A DNA stretch of 64,000 nucleotides from Flavobacterium lacisediminis (GTDB lineage Bacteria > Bacteroidota > Bacteroidia > Flavobacteriales > Flavobacteriaceae). A model generated the notes under the pieces. That model was given only the letters and a program-made list of their open reading frames with translations. It searched no databases and was not told where the DNA came from. Positions 9,962 through 19,870 of the stretch are shown piece after piece; the first letter of the stretch is position 1, and each line of letters opens with the position of its first letter. Position numbers and translations under genes: made by a program. The DNA lies in assembly GCF_025909975.1 (NCBI RefSeq), contig NZ_JAPCIO010000003.1, forward strand, positions 310,001-374,000, read 5' to 3'.

Positions 9962-10033
9962 ATTAAACTAATTATTAATTAAACTCTTATTTATAATACA
10001 AATAGTATTCGCACACTACTCATTTTGAGGGTG

Positions 10034-10065
10034 CAAATATATAAATTATTTTTTAATTATCGCAA
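10034..10065 (-). promoter_or_regulatory. Promoter for rplC-led operon
   Basis: On the minus strand TTG (10065-10063), a 21-nt spacer and TATATTTG (10041-10034) fit the Bacteroidota promoter pattern. The predicted start near 10027 gives a leader of about 65 nt before the rplC ATG. The spacer is slightly long. Confidence 0.55.
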
Positions 10066-10079
10066 AAATAAATAGTTAA

Positions 10080-10110
10080 GTGAAATTTCCTTCAAAAAAG
10101 GCAATTTCAC
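10080..10110 (-). repeat. Inverted repeat between terminator and rplC promoter
   Basis: Arms GTGAAATT and AATTTCAC, with an inner CCTT/AAGG pairing interrupted by one mismatch, form a stem of about 12 bp around a short A-rich loop. It lies between the rpsJ terminator and the rplC promoter. No U-tract follows. It may be a second transcript-end structure or a protein-binding site. Confidence 0.45.
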
Positions 10111-10127
10111 CCACTAAAAATGATAAG

Positions 10128-10165
10128 AAAAAAACCGTAATGCTGTTCACATTGACGGTTTTTTT
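10128..10165 (-). terminator. Intrinsic terminator after rpsJ
   Basis: On the minus strand an A-tract precedes ACCGTCAATG, a short loop, CATTACGGT and then a run of T residues. The stem has one bulged C. The flanking A/T runs make it formally bidirectional, but only the minus strand has a gene upstream (rpsJ, 30 nt away). Confidence 0.75.
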
Positions 10166-10195
10166 ATGGTTATTGCGATTTGCAATCTAAATCAA

Positions 10196-10501
10196 TTATA
10201 CTTTGATTTCTACTTCAACACCACTTGGTAACTCTAATTTCATTAAAGCATCGATAGTTTTTGAAGAAGAACTGTAGATATCTAACAATCTCTTATATGA
10301 ACTTAATTCGAACTGCTCTCTTGATTTTTTGTTAACGTGTGGAGAACGTAATACAGTAAAAATCTTTTTGTGAGTTGGTAATGGAATTGGACCCGTTACT
10401 ACTGCACCTGTACTTTTTACAGTTTTTACAATCTTCTCAGCAGACTTGTCTACTAAATTGTGATCGTAAGATTTTAATTTTATTCTGATTTTTTGACTCA
10501 T
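10196..10501 (-). CDS. rpsJ: 30S ribosomal protein S10
   Basis: S10 functions in the 30S head and, with NusB, in antitermination. The 101 residues start [20 protein letters not shown] and contain [20 protein letters not shown], then [18 protein letters not shown]. It lies 11 nt after fusA, making it the last gene of the rpsL-rpsG-fusA transcript here. In E. coli it is instead the first gene of the S10 operon. Confidence 0.98.
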   Translation of the reverse strand: MSQKIRIKLKSYDHNLVDKSAEKIVKTVKSTGAVVTGPIPLPTHKKIFTVLRSPHVNKKSREQFELSSYKRLLDIYSSSSKTIDALMKLELPSGVEVEIKV

Positions 10502-10512
10502 TTTCTTAAAAA

Positions 10513-12669
10513 TTAAGCGTTACCTTTTGCTTTTTTGATTACAGCTTCTGAAATATTAGAAGGTGTTTCTGCATAATGTGAAAACTCCATTGTTGAAGTA
10601 GCTCTACCAGATGATAATGTTCTTAATGTTGTTACATAACCAAACATTTCAGATAAAGGCACATCAGCTTTGATAGTTTTAGCACCATTTCTATCACCCA
10701 TATCATTTACTTGACCTCTACGACGGTTCAAGTCACCTACGATATCACCCATGTTTTCTTCTGGAGTAATAACTTCGATTTTCATGATTGGCTCAAGAAT
10801 AACTGCACCAGCAGCACGACCAACTTCTTTATATCCCATTTTCGCAGCTAATTCGAAAGAAAGAGCATCAGAATCCACAGGGTGGAAAGATCCGTCTAAT
10901 AAAGTTACTTTTAAACTATCTACTGCATATCCCGCTAAAGGACCTGCTTTCATAGCTTCTCTGAAACCTTTTTCAACAGCTGGAATATATTCTTTTGGTA
11001 CGTTACCACCTTTAACTTCATTAACAAACTGTAATCCCATAGGAGCTTTACCGTCTACTAAATCAGCAGGTTCTAAACGGAATACGATATCACCAAATTT
11101 ACCACGACCTCCAGATTGCTTTTTATAAGTCTCTCTGTGTTGTGCTGCCTTAGTGAACGCTTCTTTATATTCTACTTGTGGCTCACCTTGGTTTACCTCA
11201 ACTTTAAACTCACGTTTCATACGATCTACAAGAATGTCTAAGTGTAACTCACCCATACCTGAAATAATCGTTTGACCTGAAGCCTCATCAGTTCTAACTG
11301 TAAATGTTGGATCTTCTTCAGCTAATTTAGCCAAAGCCATACCCATTTTATCCACGTCAGCCTTTGTTTTTGGCTCAATTGCGATACCAATTACAGGATC
11401 AGGGAATTTCATTGACTCAAGAATAATTGGGTGTTTTTCATCACACATTGTATCTCCAGTCTTGATATCTTTAAATCCTACAGCAGCTCCAATATCTCCA
11501 GCCTCAATATATTCGATTGGATTTTGTTTGTTAGCATGCATTTGGTAAATACGAGATATACGCTCTTTGTTTCCAGAACGAGTGTTCAAGATATAAGAAC
11601 CCGCATCTAAACGACCTGAATAAGCACGGAAGAAAGCTAAACGACCAACATAAGGGTCAGTAGCAATTTTAAATGCTAAAGCTGCAAACGGCTCTTTTGG
11701 ATCAGGACGACGTAAAATTTTCTTTTGATCTTCTTCTAATAAATCAGCATCATCAGGGTGAATACCTTCAATACCTTCTTTATCCATTGGCGATGGTAAG
11801 TACTTACATACCGCATCTAACATGAACTGAACACCTTTATTTTTGAAAGAAGAACCAGCAATCATAGGAATGATAGCCATGTCAATTGTAGCAGCTCTTA
11901 AAGCTGAATTGATTTCATCCTCAGTAATAGAGTTTTCATCTTCCATGTATTTTTCCAACAAGTTTTCGTCGTAAGTAGCAATCTCTTCAATTAAAATTGA
12001 ACGATATTCTTTTACTTCGTCAACCATATCAGCCGGAATAGGCACGATATCAAAAGTTGCCCCTTGAGTTTCGTCATGCCAAATAATAGCTTGGTTTTTT
12101 ACTAAGTCAACAACTCCTTTAAAGTCATTTTCTTCACCAATTGGTAAAGTAATTGCAACAGCGTTAGATTTTAACATCTCTCTAACTTGTTGACAAACCG
12201 CTAAGAAGTTAGAACCTTGACGGTCCATTTTGTTTACGAATCCCATACGCGGAACTCTATATTGGTCAGCTAATCTCCAGTTAGTTTCAGATTGAGGCTC
12301 AACACCATCAACTGCACTAAATAAAAACACTAAACCATCTAATACACGTAACGAACGGTTTACCTCAACTGTAAAGTCAACGTGTCCCGGTGTATCGATA
12401 ATATTAAAGTGGTATGATTTTGACTCTGGCAATACTTTTCCTTGCTCTGTTGGGAAATTCCATTCACAAGTTGTAGCAGCTGAAGTAATTGTAATACCTC
12501 TTTCTTGCTCTTGTGCCATCCAGTCCATTGTTGCAGCACCATCGTGTACTTCACCAATTTTGTGTGATTTTCCTGTATAGAATAAGATACGCTCAGTTGT
12601 TGTTGTTTTACCAGCATCAATGTGAGCAGCAATTCCAATATTTCTTGTATATTTTAAATCTCTAGCCAT
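10513..12669 (-). CDS. fusA: Elongation factor G
   Basis: Translational GTPase that drives translocation and, with RRF, ribosome recycling. At 718 residues it is slightly longer than the E. coli protein (704). G1 is [21 protein letters not shown]3 is [20 protein letters not shown] and G4 is NKMD. Domain IV carries [17 protein letters not shown] and the tip loop [16 protein letters not shown]. Located 11 nt from both rpsG and rpsJ. There is no second fusA-like gene in the window, and tuf does not follow. Confidence 0.99.
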   Translation of the reverse strand: MARDLKYTRNIGIAAHIDAGKTTTTERILFYTGKSHKIGEVHDGAATMDWMAQEQERGITITSAATTCEWNFPTEQGKVLPESKSYHFNIIDTPGHVDFTVEVNRSLRVLDGLVFLFSAVDGVEPQSETNWRLADQYRVPRMGFVNKMDRQGSNFLAVCQQVREMLKSNAVAITLPIGEENDFKGVVDLVKNQAIIWHDETQGATFDIVPIPADMVDEVKEYRSILIEEIATYDENLLEKYMEDENSITEDEINSALRAATIDMAIIPMIAGSSFKNKGVQFMLDAVCKYLPSPMDKEGIEGIHPDDADLLEEDQKKILRRPDPKEPFAALAFKIATDPYVGRLAFFRAYSGRLDAGSYILNTRSGNKERISRIYQMHANKQNPIEYIEAGDIGAAVGFKDIKTGDTMCDEKHPIILESMKFPDPVIGIAIEPKTKADVDKMGMALAKLAEEDPTFTVRTDEASGQTIISGMGELHLDILVDRMKREFKVEVNQGEPQVEYKEAFTKAAQHRETYKKQSGGRGKFGDIVFRLEPADLVDGKAPMGLQFVNEVKGGNVPKEYIPAVEKGFREAMKAGPLAGYAVDSLKVTLLDGSFHPVDSDALSFELAAKMGYKEVGRAAGAVILEPIMKIEVITPEENMGDIVGDLNRRRGQVNDMGDRNGAKTIKADVPLSEMFGYVTTLRTLSSGRATSTMEFSHYAETPSNISEAVIKKAKGNA

Positions 12670-12680
12670 TTCTGTATGAA

Positions 12681-13157
12681 TTAAAATCTAAAGTGAGAGA
12701 ATGCTTTATTAGCATCTGCCATTTTGTGAGTATCCATTCTTTTCTTAACAGCAGCACCTTCTTCTTTAGCCGCAGCTAAAATTTCAGAAGCTAACTTACC
12801 TGCCATTGATTTTTCATTTCTTCTTCTTGCATAAAGAATCATCCATTTCATAGAATAAGAAATTTTTCTATCTGGACGAATTTGCATTGGAATTTGGAAT
12901 GTAGCTCCACCCACTCTTCGTGAACGAACTTCTACGTGAGGCATAACATTTGTTAATGCATCTTTCCATACTTCTAAAGCAGTTTTTTCTGCATCTTGCT
13001 TTTTAGCTTCAACGATATCTAATGCATCATAGAAAACTTTAAAAGCTGTTGATTTTTTACCATCCCACATTAAGTTGTTTACAAAACGTGTTACTAACTG
13101 ATCGTTAAATTTTGGATCTGGTAAAAGTGGTCTTTTTTTGGCCGCTCTTTTTCTCAT
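12681..13157 (-). CDS. rpsG: 30S ribosomal protein S7
   Basis: Primary assembly protein of the 30S head, 158 residues. Recognised by [20 protein letters not shown], the block [20 protein letters not shown] and the C-terminal [17 protein letters not shown]. It sits 24 nt after rpsL. Confidence 0.98.
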   Translation of the reverse strand: MRKRAAKKRPLLPDPKFNDQLVTRFVNNLMWDGKKSTAFKVFYDALDIVEAKKQDAEKTALEVWKDALTNVMPHVEVRSRRVGGATFQIPMQIRPDRKISYSMKWMILYARRRNEKSMAGKLASEILAAAKEEGAAVKKRMDTHKMADANKAFSHFRF

Positions 13158-13181
13158 GTCTTTTCTTTAAAAGATTTTAAA

Positions 13182-13589
13182 TTACTTTTTCTTTCCAGTT
13201 GGTGCAGGTGCTTGTCCTGGTTTTGGACGTTTTGCTCCATACTTAGATCTACGTTGTGTTCTTCCTGCAACACCCGCAGTGTCTAATGCTCCACGTACGA
13301 TGTGGTAACGTACACCTGGTAAATCTTTTACTCTTCCACCTCTAACTAATACTATCGAGTGCTCTTGTAGATTGTGACCTTCTCCAGGAATGTATGCATT
13401 CACCTCGTTACCGTTTGTTAAACGAACCCTAGCTACCTTTCTCATTGCTGAGTTTGGTTTTTTAGGAGTTGTTGTGTAAACACGAGTACACACACCTCTT
13501 CTTTGAGGACAAGAATCTAAAGCAGCCGATTTACTCTTCTTAGTTATTTGGGTTCTCCCTGTTCTTACTAATTGTTGAATTGTTGGCAT
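13182..13589 (-). CDS. rpsL: 30S ribosomal protein S12
   Basis: Decoding-centre protein, 135 residues. It has [20 protein letters not shown] and [15 protein letters not shown]. The lysines at the two classical streptomycin-response positions (about Lys44 and Lys88 here, counting Met) are wild type. The C-terminus carries a Pro/Lys tail ([13 protein letters not shown]). It is the first gene of the leftward superoperon and has its own promoter. Confidence 0.98.
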   Translation of the reverse strand: MPTIQQLVRTGRTQITKKSKSAALDSCPQRRGVCTRVYTTTPKKPNSAMRKVARVRLTNGNEVNAYIPGEGHNLQEHSIVLVRGGRVKDLPGVRYHIVRGALDTAGVAGRTQRRSKYGAKRPKPGQAPAPTGKKK

Positions 13590-13642
13590 AATTAAATACT
13601 AAAAATTTTTACTGTTTAAAATTCCCGCTTTTTACGGGGTTG

Positions 13643-13672
13643 CAAATGTAGGAATTATTTTTTACTTTCCAA
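13643..13672 (-). promoter_or_regulatory. Promoter for rpsL-rpsG-fusA-rpsJ
   Basis: On the minus strand TTG (13672-13670), exactly 19 nt and TACATTTG (13650-13643) match the Bacteroidota consensus in both boxes and spacing. The predicted start near 13636 gives a leader of about 45 nt before the rpsL ATG. Confidence 0.75.
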
Positions 13673-13803
13673 ATCATAATTTATTAATTTTCAATACAAT
13701 TACATTTTAGTAGTAATTTGATTTGTATTGAGTTACAAAAATAGACCAACAACACTCTACTACAAATAAAATTTATTTTGCTTTTTTTCGTTTCTTTACA
13801 GCT

Positions 13804-15465
13804 ATGAAATCTATTTTTCTTTTTATCGTTTGTTTATGCTTCCAATTTTCATTGGGACAAAACTTCTATTTAAAAATAGCAGGAACATCTGAAAAAGAAA
13901 ACAACACCATTGACAGCTTGCAATACGAATCTAAACACACTTCAGTGGCGTTAATTTTGGAAGAGCAAAAACGATTTGAAAGCAAATTAACAAATCAAGG
14001 TTTTTTTGATTGGTTGTTGTTGGAACAGAAAAAAATGAATGATAGTAGTTTTGTCTTTAAATATAGTTTAGGAAATTCGATAAAAAATAATAGCATATAT
14101 ATAGGTAAACTTTCCGCTGAAGAAAAATCGCTATTACAATTAGAGAAAGACACTATTACTATTGCCACGAATGAAGTTGAAAATTTCATGAAGAACAAAA
14201 TAGCATTACTAGAAAAGAAAGGCTATTCTTTAGCGAATTTACAATTAGTGAATCAACGAAAAATAGAAAACAGTTTGATATCCGATTTACAACTGAAATT
14301 AAACTCAAAAAGAAATATTACTGATATTGTTATTGTGGGTTACGATAAATTCCCTGCAGGAATAAAAAAAGCAATTACGAAAAAAGCAAAAAAAGCAACT
14401 TTTAATCAGGATAATTTAAAACAGATTAATGATGCTTTTGAAAAATTACAATTTGTTAACCAACTAAAATACCCTGAAATCTTATTCACACAAGATTCAA
14501 CCAAGATTTTTGTTTACGTTGAAAAATCGAAACCCAATAAATTTGATGGTTTTATCGGATTTTCAAATGACGACCAAAGCAAATTAACTTTTAATGGTTA
14601 TTTAGACTTGCAATTACAAAACATTTTGAATTCGGGTGAAAAATTTAATTTGTATTGGAAAAACGACGGAAACAGACAAACATCATTTAACATCGGAACC
14701 GAATTACCGTATATTTTTAAAAGTCCAATTGGAATTAAAGCAAATTTGAGGATTTTTAAACAAGATTCCACTTTTCAGAATACAGTTACCGATTTGAATT
14801 TGGGTTACTATTTTGCTTACAACACTAAAGCTTTTATTGGTTACCAAAAAACCACTTCTGTTGATATTCAAAATACGAATTCATTTAGTTTGAATGATTT
14901 TACGAATACCTTTTTAACCTCGAGTTTTGAACATCTTGAATTAAATCCTGATAGTTTTATTTTTCCTGAAAAAGCAAAAGTTTTTGTAAAATTTGGAACA
15001 GGAAATAGAACGATTGAATCTCAAAAAACAAGTCAGTTTTTTACTCAATTGGATTTGAGTTACAATGTGAATTTGAATCCCAAAAATAGTATTCATCTAA
15101 GAAATCAAACTTTTTATTTACAAAGTGACGATTATGTAATTAACGAGCTGTTCCGATTTGGAGGCATCAATTCGATACGAGGTTTTAATGAAAATAACTT
15201 ACAAGCTAATGCTTATACCGGAATCATTGCGGAATATCGTTATTTAGTCGCTTCTAATTTATACTTACATTCCATAACCGATTTTGGCTATTTTCAAGAC
15301 AAAACTTCTAATACAGAAGACCGATTATTAGGTTTGGGATTCGGATTTGGATTATTTACCAAAAATGGTCTTTTTAATTTGGTTTACGCTAACGGAAGCA
15401 CTAGCGAACAAGCGATAAAACTTTCGAATTCAATTGTGCATATTAGTTTTAAAACGAATTTTTAA
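13804..15465 (+). CDS. Omp85/TpsB-like outer-membrane beta-barrel protein
   Basis: Predicted outer-membrane protein of 553 residues with a signal peptide (MKSIFLFIVCLCFQFSLGQ). Residues about 165-250 look like a POTRA-type periplasmic segment (RNITDIVIVGYDKFPAGIKK, then KYPEILFTQDSTKIFVYVEK). The C-terminal half alternates beta strands. It has FRFGGINSIRGFNENNLQAN, whose IRGF matches the conserved lid-loop motif of BamA, TamA and FhaC. It ends in Phe (HISFKTNF), as barrels recognised by the BAM machinery do. It is shorter than BamA, and only one POTRA-like unit is evident. Substrate and role are unknown. It is divergent from rpsL. Confidence 0.75.
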   Translation: MKSIFLFIVCLCFQFSLGQNFYLKIAGTSEKENNTIDSLQYESKHTSVALILEEQKRFESKLTNQGFFDWLLLEQKKMNDSSFVFKYSLGNSIKNNSIYIGKLSAEEKSLLQLEKDTITIATNEVENFMKNKIALLEKKGYSLANLQLVNQRKIENSLISDLQLKLNSKRNITDIVIVGYDKFPAGIKKAITKKAKKATFNQDNLKQINDAFEKLQFVNQLKYPEILFTQDSTKIFVYVEKSKPNKFDGFIGFSNDDQSKLTFNGYLDLQLQNILNSGEKFNLYWKNDGNRQTSFNIGTELPYIFKSPIGIKANLRIFKQDSTFQNTVTDLNLGYYFAYNTKAFIGYQKTTSVDIQNTNSFSLNDFTNTFLTSSFEHLELNPDSFIFPEKAKVFVKFGTGNRTIESQKTSQFFTQLDLSYNVNLNPKNSIHLRNQTFYLQSDDYVINELFRFGGINSIRGFNENNLQANAYTGIIAEYRYLVASNLYLHSITDFGYFQDKTSNTEDRLLGLGFGFGLFTKNGLFNLVYANGSTSEQAIKLSNSIVHISFKTNF

Positions 15466-15506
15466 TTCGGACATTTTGAAACCATCAAAAAATCAAACTA
15501 AAATCC

Positions 15507-15514
15507 TATCTTTG
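15507..15514 (+). promoter_or_regulatory. Promoter -7 element at rlmB
   Basis: TATCTTTG fits TAnnTTTG and ends 4 nt before the rlmB ATG, which implies a transcript with almost no 5' leader. No TTG lies at the right distance upstream, so the -33 box is not supported. Confidence 0.45.
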
Positions 15515-15518
15515 CGCC

Positions 15519-16253
15519 ATGGAAAAAGACAACCAAATATTCGGGATTAGAGCAATAATTGAAGCAATTAACGCTAAAAAGGAAATTGATAAAGTATTCG
15601 TTCAAAAAGATGCACAAGGCGACTTGATGCAAGATTTGATGAAAACAATGAAAAGAAATAACATCAACTTTTCATACGTTCCTGTTGAAAAACTAAACCG
15701 ATTAACTCCAAATAATCACCAAGGTGCGGTGGCAACCATTGCTCCAATTTCTTTTGTTTCATTAGAAACTTTAGTAGAAGGTGTTATCGAAAGTGGTAAA
15801 AAACCTTTATTCCTAATTTTAGATCAATTGTCAGATGCGCGTAACTTTGGCGCTATCATCAGAACAGCAGAATGTACTGGTGTTGACGGAATCATAATTC
15901 AAAAACAAGGTTCGGCTCCTGTGAATGGTGATACCGTTAAAACTTCGGCTGGTGCGGTTTTTAATGTGCCGATTTGCAAAGTAGATCACATTAAAGATGC
16001 TATTTTCTATTTGCAAGGTTCTGGAATTAAAACCGTTGCAGCAACTGAAAAAACAGAACAACACATTTACGACATCAACTTCAACGAAGGCGTTGCTATT
16101 ATTATGGGTAGCGAAGACAGAGGTGTAAACCCTTCAGTATTAAAAATTGTAGATGAAAAAGCAAAATTACCTATGTTTGGAACAATCGAATCATTGAATG
16201 TTTCAGTGGCTTGTGGTGCATTTTTGTATGAGGCTTTGAGACAGAGAATGTAA
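15519..16253 (+). CDS. rlmB: 23S rRNA 2'-O-ribose methyltransferase, TrmH/SpoU family (RlmB-like)
   Basis: SAM-dependent methyltransferase, predicted to modify a guanosine of 23S rRNA (G2251 in E. coli). The 244 residues have an N-terminal substrate-binding domain (IFGIRAIIEAINAKKEIDKV) and the SpoU knot: LDQLSDARNFGAIIRTAECT, then IIMGSEDRGVNP and LPMFGTIESLNVSVACGAFL. The length fits RlmB, though other SpoU enzymes such as TrmH are similar. It starts 4 nt after a promoter element. Confidence 0.88.
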   Translation: MEKDNQIFGIRAIIEAINAKKEIDKVFVQKDAQGDLMQDLMKTMKRNNINFSYVPVEKLNRLTPNNHQGAVATIAPISFVSLETLVEGVIESGKKPLFLILDQLSDARNFGAIIRTAECTGVDGIIIQKQGSAPVNGDTVKTSAGAVFNVPICKVDHIKDAIFYLQGSGIKTVAATEKTEQHIYDINFNEGVAIIMGSEDRGVNPSVLKIVDEKAKLPMFGTIESLNVSVACGAFLYEALRQRM

Positions 16254-16278
16254 TAATTATACTTGATATACTTTTATA

Positions 16279-16307
16279 AAAGCCTCCAAATAATGGTGGC
16301 TTTTTTT
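16279..16307. terminator. Bidirectional terminator between rlmB and the rhomboid gene
   Basis: AAAGCC-T-CC pairs with GG-T-GGCTTT across a 7-nt loop, followed by seven T residues on the plus strand. The T-run overlaps the stop codon of the convergent rhomboid gene. Confidence 0.7.
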
Positions 16308-17058
16308 ACTTCTTCCCTCCTAAAAACTCATACACCACTTTCATAGAAGAATTGAAGTATTCTCGAATTACTTCTTCTGGTTTTGGTGGTGGATTGAAAT
16401 TTCCTTTTTCGTCGAAATTTTTCATAAATGGATCGAGTTCTGAATTGAAATCGGGTTTTTCCCATTCGTAAAAAATCGGTTTTGAAAATTGCGGTGTTTT
16501 TAGAACTAAAGCTAAGGCTAATCCTACAAGAAATCCTGCTAAATGTCCTTCCCAAGAAATACCTTCTTTTACATTTGGAAACATATACCAAACGCTTCCA
16601 CCATATAAAATTACGATGGTGAATGATAAAGCTACCAATCGGTAATATTTGGTAAAAATACCTTTGAAGAAAATAAAACTCACTAAAGCATAGATTAATC
16701 CGCTCGCACCAATGTGGTAACTTGGTCTTCCCAACAACCAAGTTCCTAATCCTGAGAATATAATTCCTAAAAACAACACCACAAACGATTGCTCTTTGTA
16801 GAAATACCTCAATATTGGCAACAACACTAACAAAGCAACAGAATTGTTTGCCAAATGTTCAACATCGCCATGCAAAAACGGACTAAATAAAATTCCTTTT
16901 AATCCATAAACTTCTCTTGGATAAACTCCAAAATGCGACAAATTATCTTGAAATTGCAATTCATACCAAAAAACCGACCATAAAGTCAATACAAAAAATA
17001 GCGGTAATAAAATGACCGCTTTTGTAAACTGAAAAGGATTATCGTGATGTTTTTCCAT
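16306..17058 (-). CDS. Rhomboid-family intramembrane serine protease
   Basis: Membrane protease that cleaves transmembrane substrates within the bilayer. The 250 residues contain about six hydrophobic segments. FLHGDVEHLANNS gives the conserved HxxxN oxyanion region. The catalytic Ser119 is in HIGASG and His172 in WEGHLAG, so the dyad is intact. The C-terminal 50 residues (from about 200) form a hydrophilic tail. TATCTTTG on the minus strand at 17079-17072 is a possible -7 box. Confidence 0.9.
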   Translation of the reverse strand: MEKHHDNPFQFTKAVILLPLFFVLTLWSVFWYELQFQDNLSHFGVYPREVYGLKGILFSPFLHGDVEHLANNSVALLVLLPILRYFYKEQSFVVLFLGIIFSGLGTWLLGRPSYHIGASGLIYALVSFIFFKGIFTKYYRLVALSFTIVILYGGSVWYMFPNVKEGISWEGHLAGFLVGLALALVLKTPQFSKPIFYEWEKPDFNSELDPFMKNFDEKGNFNPPPKPEEVIREYFNSSMKVVYEFLGGKK

Positions 17059-17130
17059 ACTGAATCGAACTCAAAGATAAAGCCAAAAATATTTCTATGC
17101 ACATTTGTCATAAAATTGTAATTTTACGTC

Positions 17131-18408
17131 ATGAATCAACCATTAGCCGAACGCATACGCCCACAACAATTATCGGATTACATCAGCCAATTGCATTTAG
17201 TTGGACCTGAAGGTTCGTTAACGCAACAAATTGCCAAAGGATTAATTCCAAGTTTGATTTTATGGGGACCACCTGGAACTGGAAAAACTACATTGGCACA
17301 AATTATGGCACAAGAAAGTAAACGTCCGTTTTACCAACTGAGCGCCATACATTCGGGTGTAAAAGACATACGTGAGGTAATTGAAAAAGCGAAACAAAGC
17401 AGTGGTTTATTCACAGCTAAAAATCCGATTTTATTTATCGATGAGATTCATCGCTTTAGCAAATCGCAACAAGATTCTTTATTGGCAGCAGTGGAAAAAG
17501 GTTGGATAACATTGATTGGTGCAACGACTGAAAATCCGAGTTTTGAGGTCATTCCCGCTTTATTGTCAAGATGTCAGGTATATGTGTTGAATGCATTTAC
17601 CAAAGTCGATTTAGAAGCGTTATTACATCGTGCTATGAAAACTGATGTTCAGCTACAAAATAAAAATATCCAATTAAAAGAAACCGAGGCATTATTAAGG
17701 CTTTCAGGTGGTGATGGTAGAAAATTATTAAATATTTTCGAATTAGTAATTAATGCAACCGAAAGCGATACCATTGAAATTACGAATGAAAAAGTCATGC
17801 AATTGGTTCAAAAAAATACAGTGTTGTATGACAAAACAGGCGAACAACATTATGATATTGTTTCGGCTTTTATCAAATCCATTCGAGGAAGTGACCCAAA
17901 TGGTGCTGTTTATTGGTTAGCTCGAATGATTGAAGGTGGCGAAGATGTTAAATTCATCGCTCGAAGAATGCTAATCTTAGCCAGTGAAGATATCGGAAAT
18001 GCCAATCCAACAGCTTTTATCATGGCAAATAATGCTTTTCAAGCTGTGGCAACTATTGGTTATCCTGAAAGTCGCATTATTTTGAGCCAGTGTGCGATTT
18101 ACTTGGCGACTTCAGCAAAAAGTAACGCAAGTTATATGGCGATTGGAAAAGCACAACAAATGGTAAAACAAACTGGCGACTTACCCGTACCAATTCATTT
18201 AAGAAATGCGCCAACTAAATTAATGAAAGAGTTAGGTTACGGAGAAGAATATAAATACTCGCACGATTTCCCTAACAACTTTGCCGAGCAAGAGTTTTTA
18301 CCTACCGAAATTTCAGAAACTAAATTCTTTGAACCCGGCGAAAATGCACGTGAAAAAGAATTACGTCAGTTTTTGAAGAACAGATGGAAGGATAAATATG
18401 GGTATTAA
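17131..18408 (+). CDS. rarA: Replication-associated recombination protein RarA (MgsA)
   Basis: AAA+ ATPase related to clamp loaders that acts at stalled replication forks. The 425 residues start [20 protein letters not shown]. Walker A is GPPGTGKTT (46-54) and Walker B/DExH is [19 protein letters not shown] (100-118). Sensor 1 is [10 protein letters not shown], and the C-terminal MgsA domain begins near [20 protein letters not shown]. It is convergent with the next gene, whose stop is 3 nt away. Confidence 0.95.
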   Translation: MNQPLAERIRPQQLSDYISQLHLVGPEGSLTQQIAKGLIPSLILWGPPGTGKTTLAQIMAQESKRPFYQLSAIHSGVKDIREVIEKAKQSSGLFTAKNPILFIDEIHRFSKSQQDSLLAAVEKGWITLIGATTENPSFEVIPALLSRCQVYVLNAFTKVDLEALLHRAMKTDVQLQNKNIQLKETEALLRLSGGDGRKLLNIFELVINATESDTIEITNEKVMQLVQKNTVLYDKTGEQHYDIVSAFIKSIRGSDPNGAVYWLARMIEGGEDVKFIARRMLILASEDIGNANPTAFIMANNAFQAVATIGYPESRIILSQCAIYLATSAKSNASYMAIGKAQQMVKQTGDLPVPIHLRNAPTKLMKELGYGEEYKYSHDFPNNFAEQEFLPTEISETKFFEPGENAREKELRQFLKNRWKDKYGY

Positions 18409-18411
18409 GTC

Positions 18412-19125
18412 TTAAAACTTAACCTCAATTTTTTCAGAATACACTTTTCCGTCAAAATCATATTCGAAAAACCAACCGCTATTTTTCTTCAAAAGAACTC
18501 CTTTAAAACTTTCTTTACCTGCAAGAAAAACAGTATCTAATGATGTACTATAAAGCACCATAACTACATTATCTGAATAATTTACTAAATTATAACCTGC
18601 ATCTGTAGCAACTGCACGAAGTTCACTTGTATTAATTATAGTATTAGATTTTTTTGATGGCACTGTTTCAACCACTTCATTTGTTTTTTCCGCTAATTTA
18701 TCAGAGGTAACTTTTATTTTTAATTGCCCTTTCATTGAACTTAACGATTCCCTAAATGCTTCTGTATAAGCTTTTTTAAATTCTTTTTCCTTACTTACAC
18801 CTAAATCACTAGTATATAAAACTTTATTATAACAGTCTTTTAACTCTACTGAAACTTTGGTAGAAAACATATTGCTATCTTCTCCAGCATTAACAAGCAA
18901 AGCTAAACAACGATTTTCTGCCAATTCTTTAGGAAATTCATCTGTATCAAAATACACTTCAAACCCTTCTTTTTCAAAAAAAGATTTTGTCATAGCATTC
19001 AAATTATATTTATTTTCCTCCTTAAAGAAACTGAACTTTTTAGGTACAATAACATATTTATAATTTTCTTGAGAAAAAGAAAATGAGTAAACAAACAAAA
19101 CAAATAACAAAACGAACTTCTTCAT
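18412..19125 (-). CDS. Secreted protein of unknown function
   Basis: 237 residues with a clear signal peptide (MKKFVLLFVLFVYSFSFSQ) of the flavobacterial FSFSQ type. The mature part is hydrophilic, with a central Lys/Thr/Ser-rich linker (KLAEKTNEVVETVPSKKSNT) between two beta-rich halves. The C-terminal half has VVMVLYSTSLDTVFLAGKES and SGWFFEYDFDGKVYSEKIEV. I recognise no family. It begins 2 nt upstream of the YjjG-like gene's stop codon, in the same direction, so the two may be cotranscribed. Confidence 0.8.
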   Translation of the reverse strand: MKKFVLLFVLFVYSFSFSQENYKYVIVPKKFSFFKEENKYNLNAMTKSFFEKEGFEVYFDTDEFPKELAENRCLALLVNAGEDSNMFSTKVSVELKDCYNKVLYTSDLGVSKEKEFKKAYTEAFRESLSSMKGQLKIKVTSDKLAEKTNEVVETVPSKKSNTIINTSELRAVATDAGYNLVNYSDNVVMVLYSTSLDTVFLAGKESFKGVLLKKNSGWFFEYDFDGKVYSEKIEVKF

Positions 19126-19127
19126 AA

Positions 19128-19820
19128 CTATAAAATATTTTTTAATTCTAATAAATGTTTAACCTGAAATACAGGATTTTCTACTTCAATATTTTGTTCA
19201 TTGAAAAACACCGCTTCTATTCCGGCTTCTTGTGCTCCAACGATATCAGCTTCGTAACTATCACCTATCATTAGACTTTCCTCTTTTGAAGCTTTCGCCA
19301 AAGATAAGGCAAAATCGAATATGTTTTTATGTGGTTTTTTAACTCCAGCCATTTCTGAATTGGTTATCGTTTCAAAATAATGATCAATATTGGAATTTTT
19401 CATTTTTTTGGTTTGAACCGATGCAAAACCGTTGGTAATAATATGCAATTGATATTTTGGTTTTAGATAATCCAATAATTCAATAGCGCCATCAAAAAGA
19501 TGATTGTATTCGGGTAAATATTTGATATATTCTTCGGACAAATGATGAATCATTTCGTCGGAAACTTCAAAATGTAACGCATCAAAAACGTCTTTCAAAC
19601 GATAATAACGTAAATCATCATGCGAGATTTGATTCACTTGGTACAATTTCCAATAATGTTGGTTTCTCGGAATGTAAATATTCAAAAAATCCGATAATTC
19701 AATATCAAATCCTTGTTGTTTGAAAATCGTGTCAAACGCAAATCCTGAATTTTTATCAAAATCCCAAAGCGTGTGATCTAAATCGAAAAAGAGATGTTTT
19801 TTATGTTGGAATGATTGCAA
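19128..19820 (-). CDS. HAD-family hydrolase, YjjG-like pyrimidine 5'-nucleotidase
   Basis: Predicted cytosolic nucleotidase that removes noncanonical pyrimidine nucleotides. The 230 residues begin with the HAD motif I FFDLDHTLWD (nucleophile Asp13, acid Asp15). Motif II is HIITNGF, and the motif III/IV region is MAGVKKPHKNIF followed by MIGDSYEADIVGAQEAGIEA. A helical cap domain lies between residues 20 and 90. Family-level assignment is firm; the substrate is inferred from similarity to YjjG. Confidence 0.85.
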   Translation of the reverse strand: MQSFQHKKHLFFDLDHTLWDFDKNSGFAFDTIFKQQGFDIELSDFLNIYIPRNQHYWKLYQVNQISHDDLRYYRLKDVFDALHFEVSDEMIHHLSEEYIKYLPEYNHLFDGAIELLDYLKPKYQLHIITNGFASVQTKKMKNSNIDHYFETITNSEMAGVKKPHKNIFDFALSLAKASKEESLMIGDSYEADIVGAQEAGIEAVFFNEQNIEVENPVFQVKHLLELKNIL

Positions 19821-19841
19821 TGCTATATGTTTGAGTGATTA

Positions 19842-19866
19842 AAAAAAGCCCAAACGAATGGGCTTC
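19842..19866 (-). terminator. Terminator after the DUF3299-like gene
   Basis: On the minus strand AAGCCCA, a 6-nt loop and TGGGCTT are followed by a run of T residues. It ends the leftward ABC-transporter transcription unit, a few bases after the stop codon at 19871. Confidence 0.8.
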
Positions 19867-19870
19867 TAAA

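Noticed and set aside
12360..12638. Minus-strand alternative frame inside fusA
   Set aside because: It is out of frame with fusA, whose EF-G motifs are continuous through this region.
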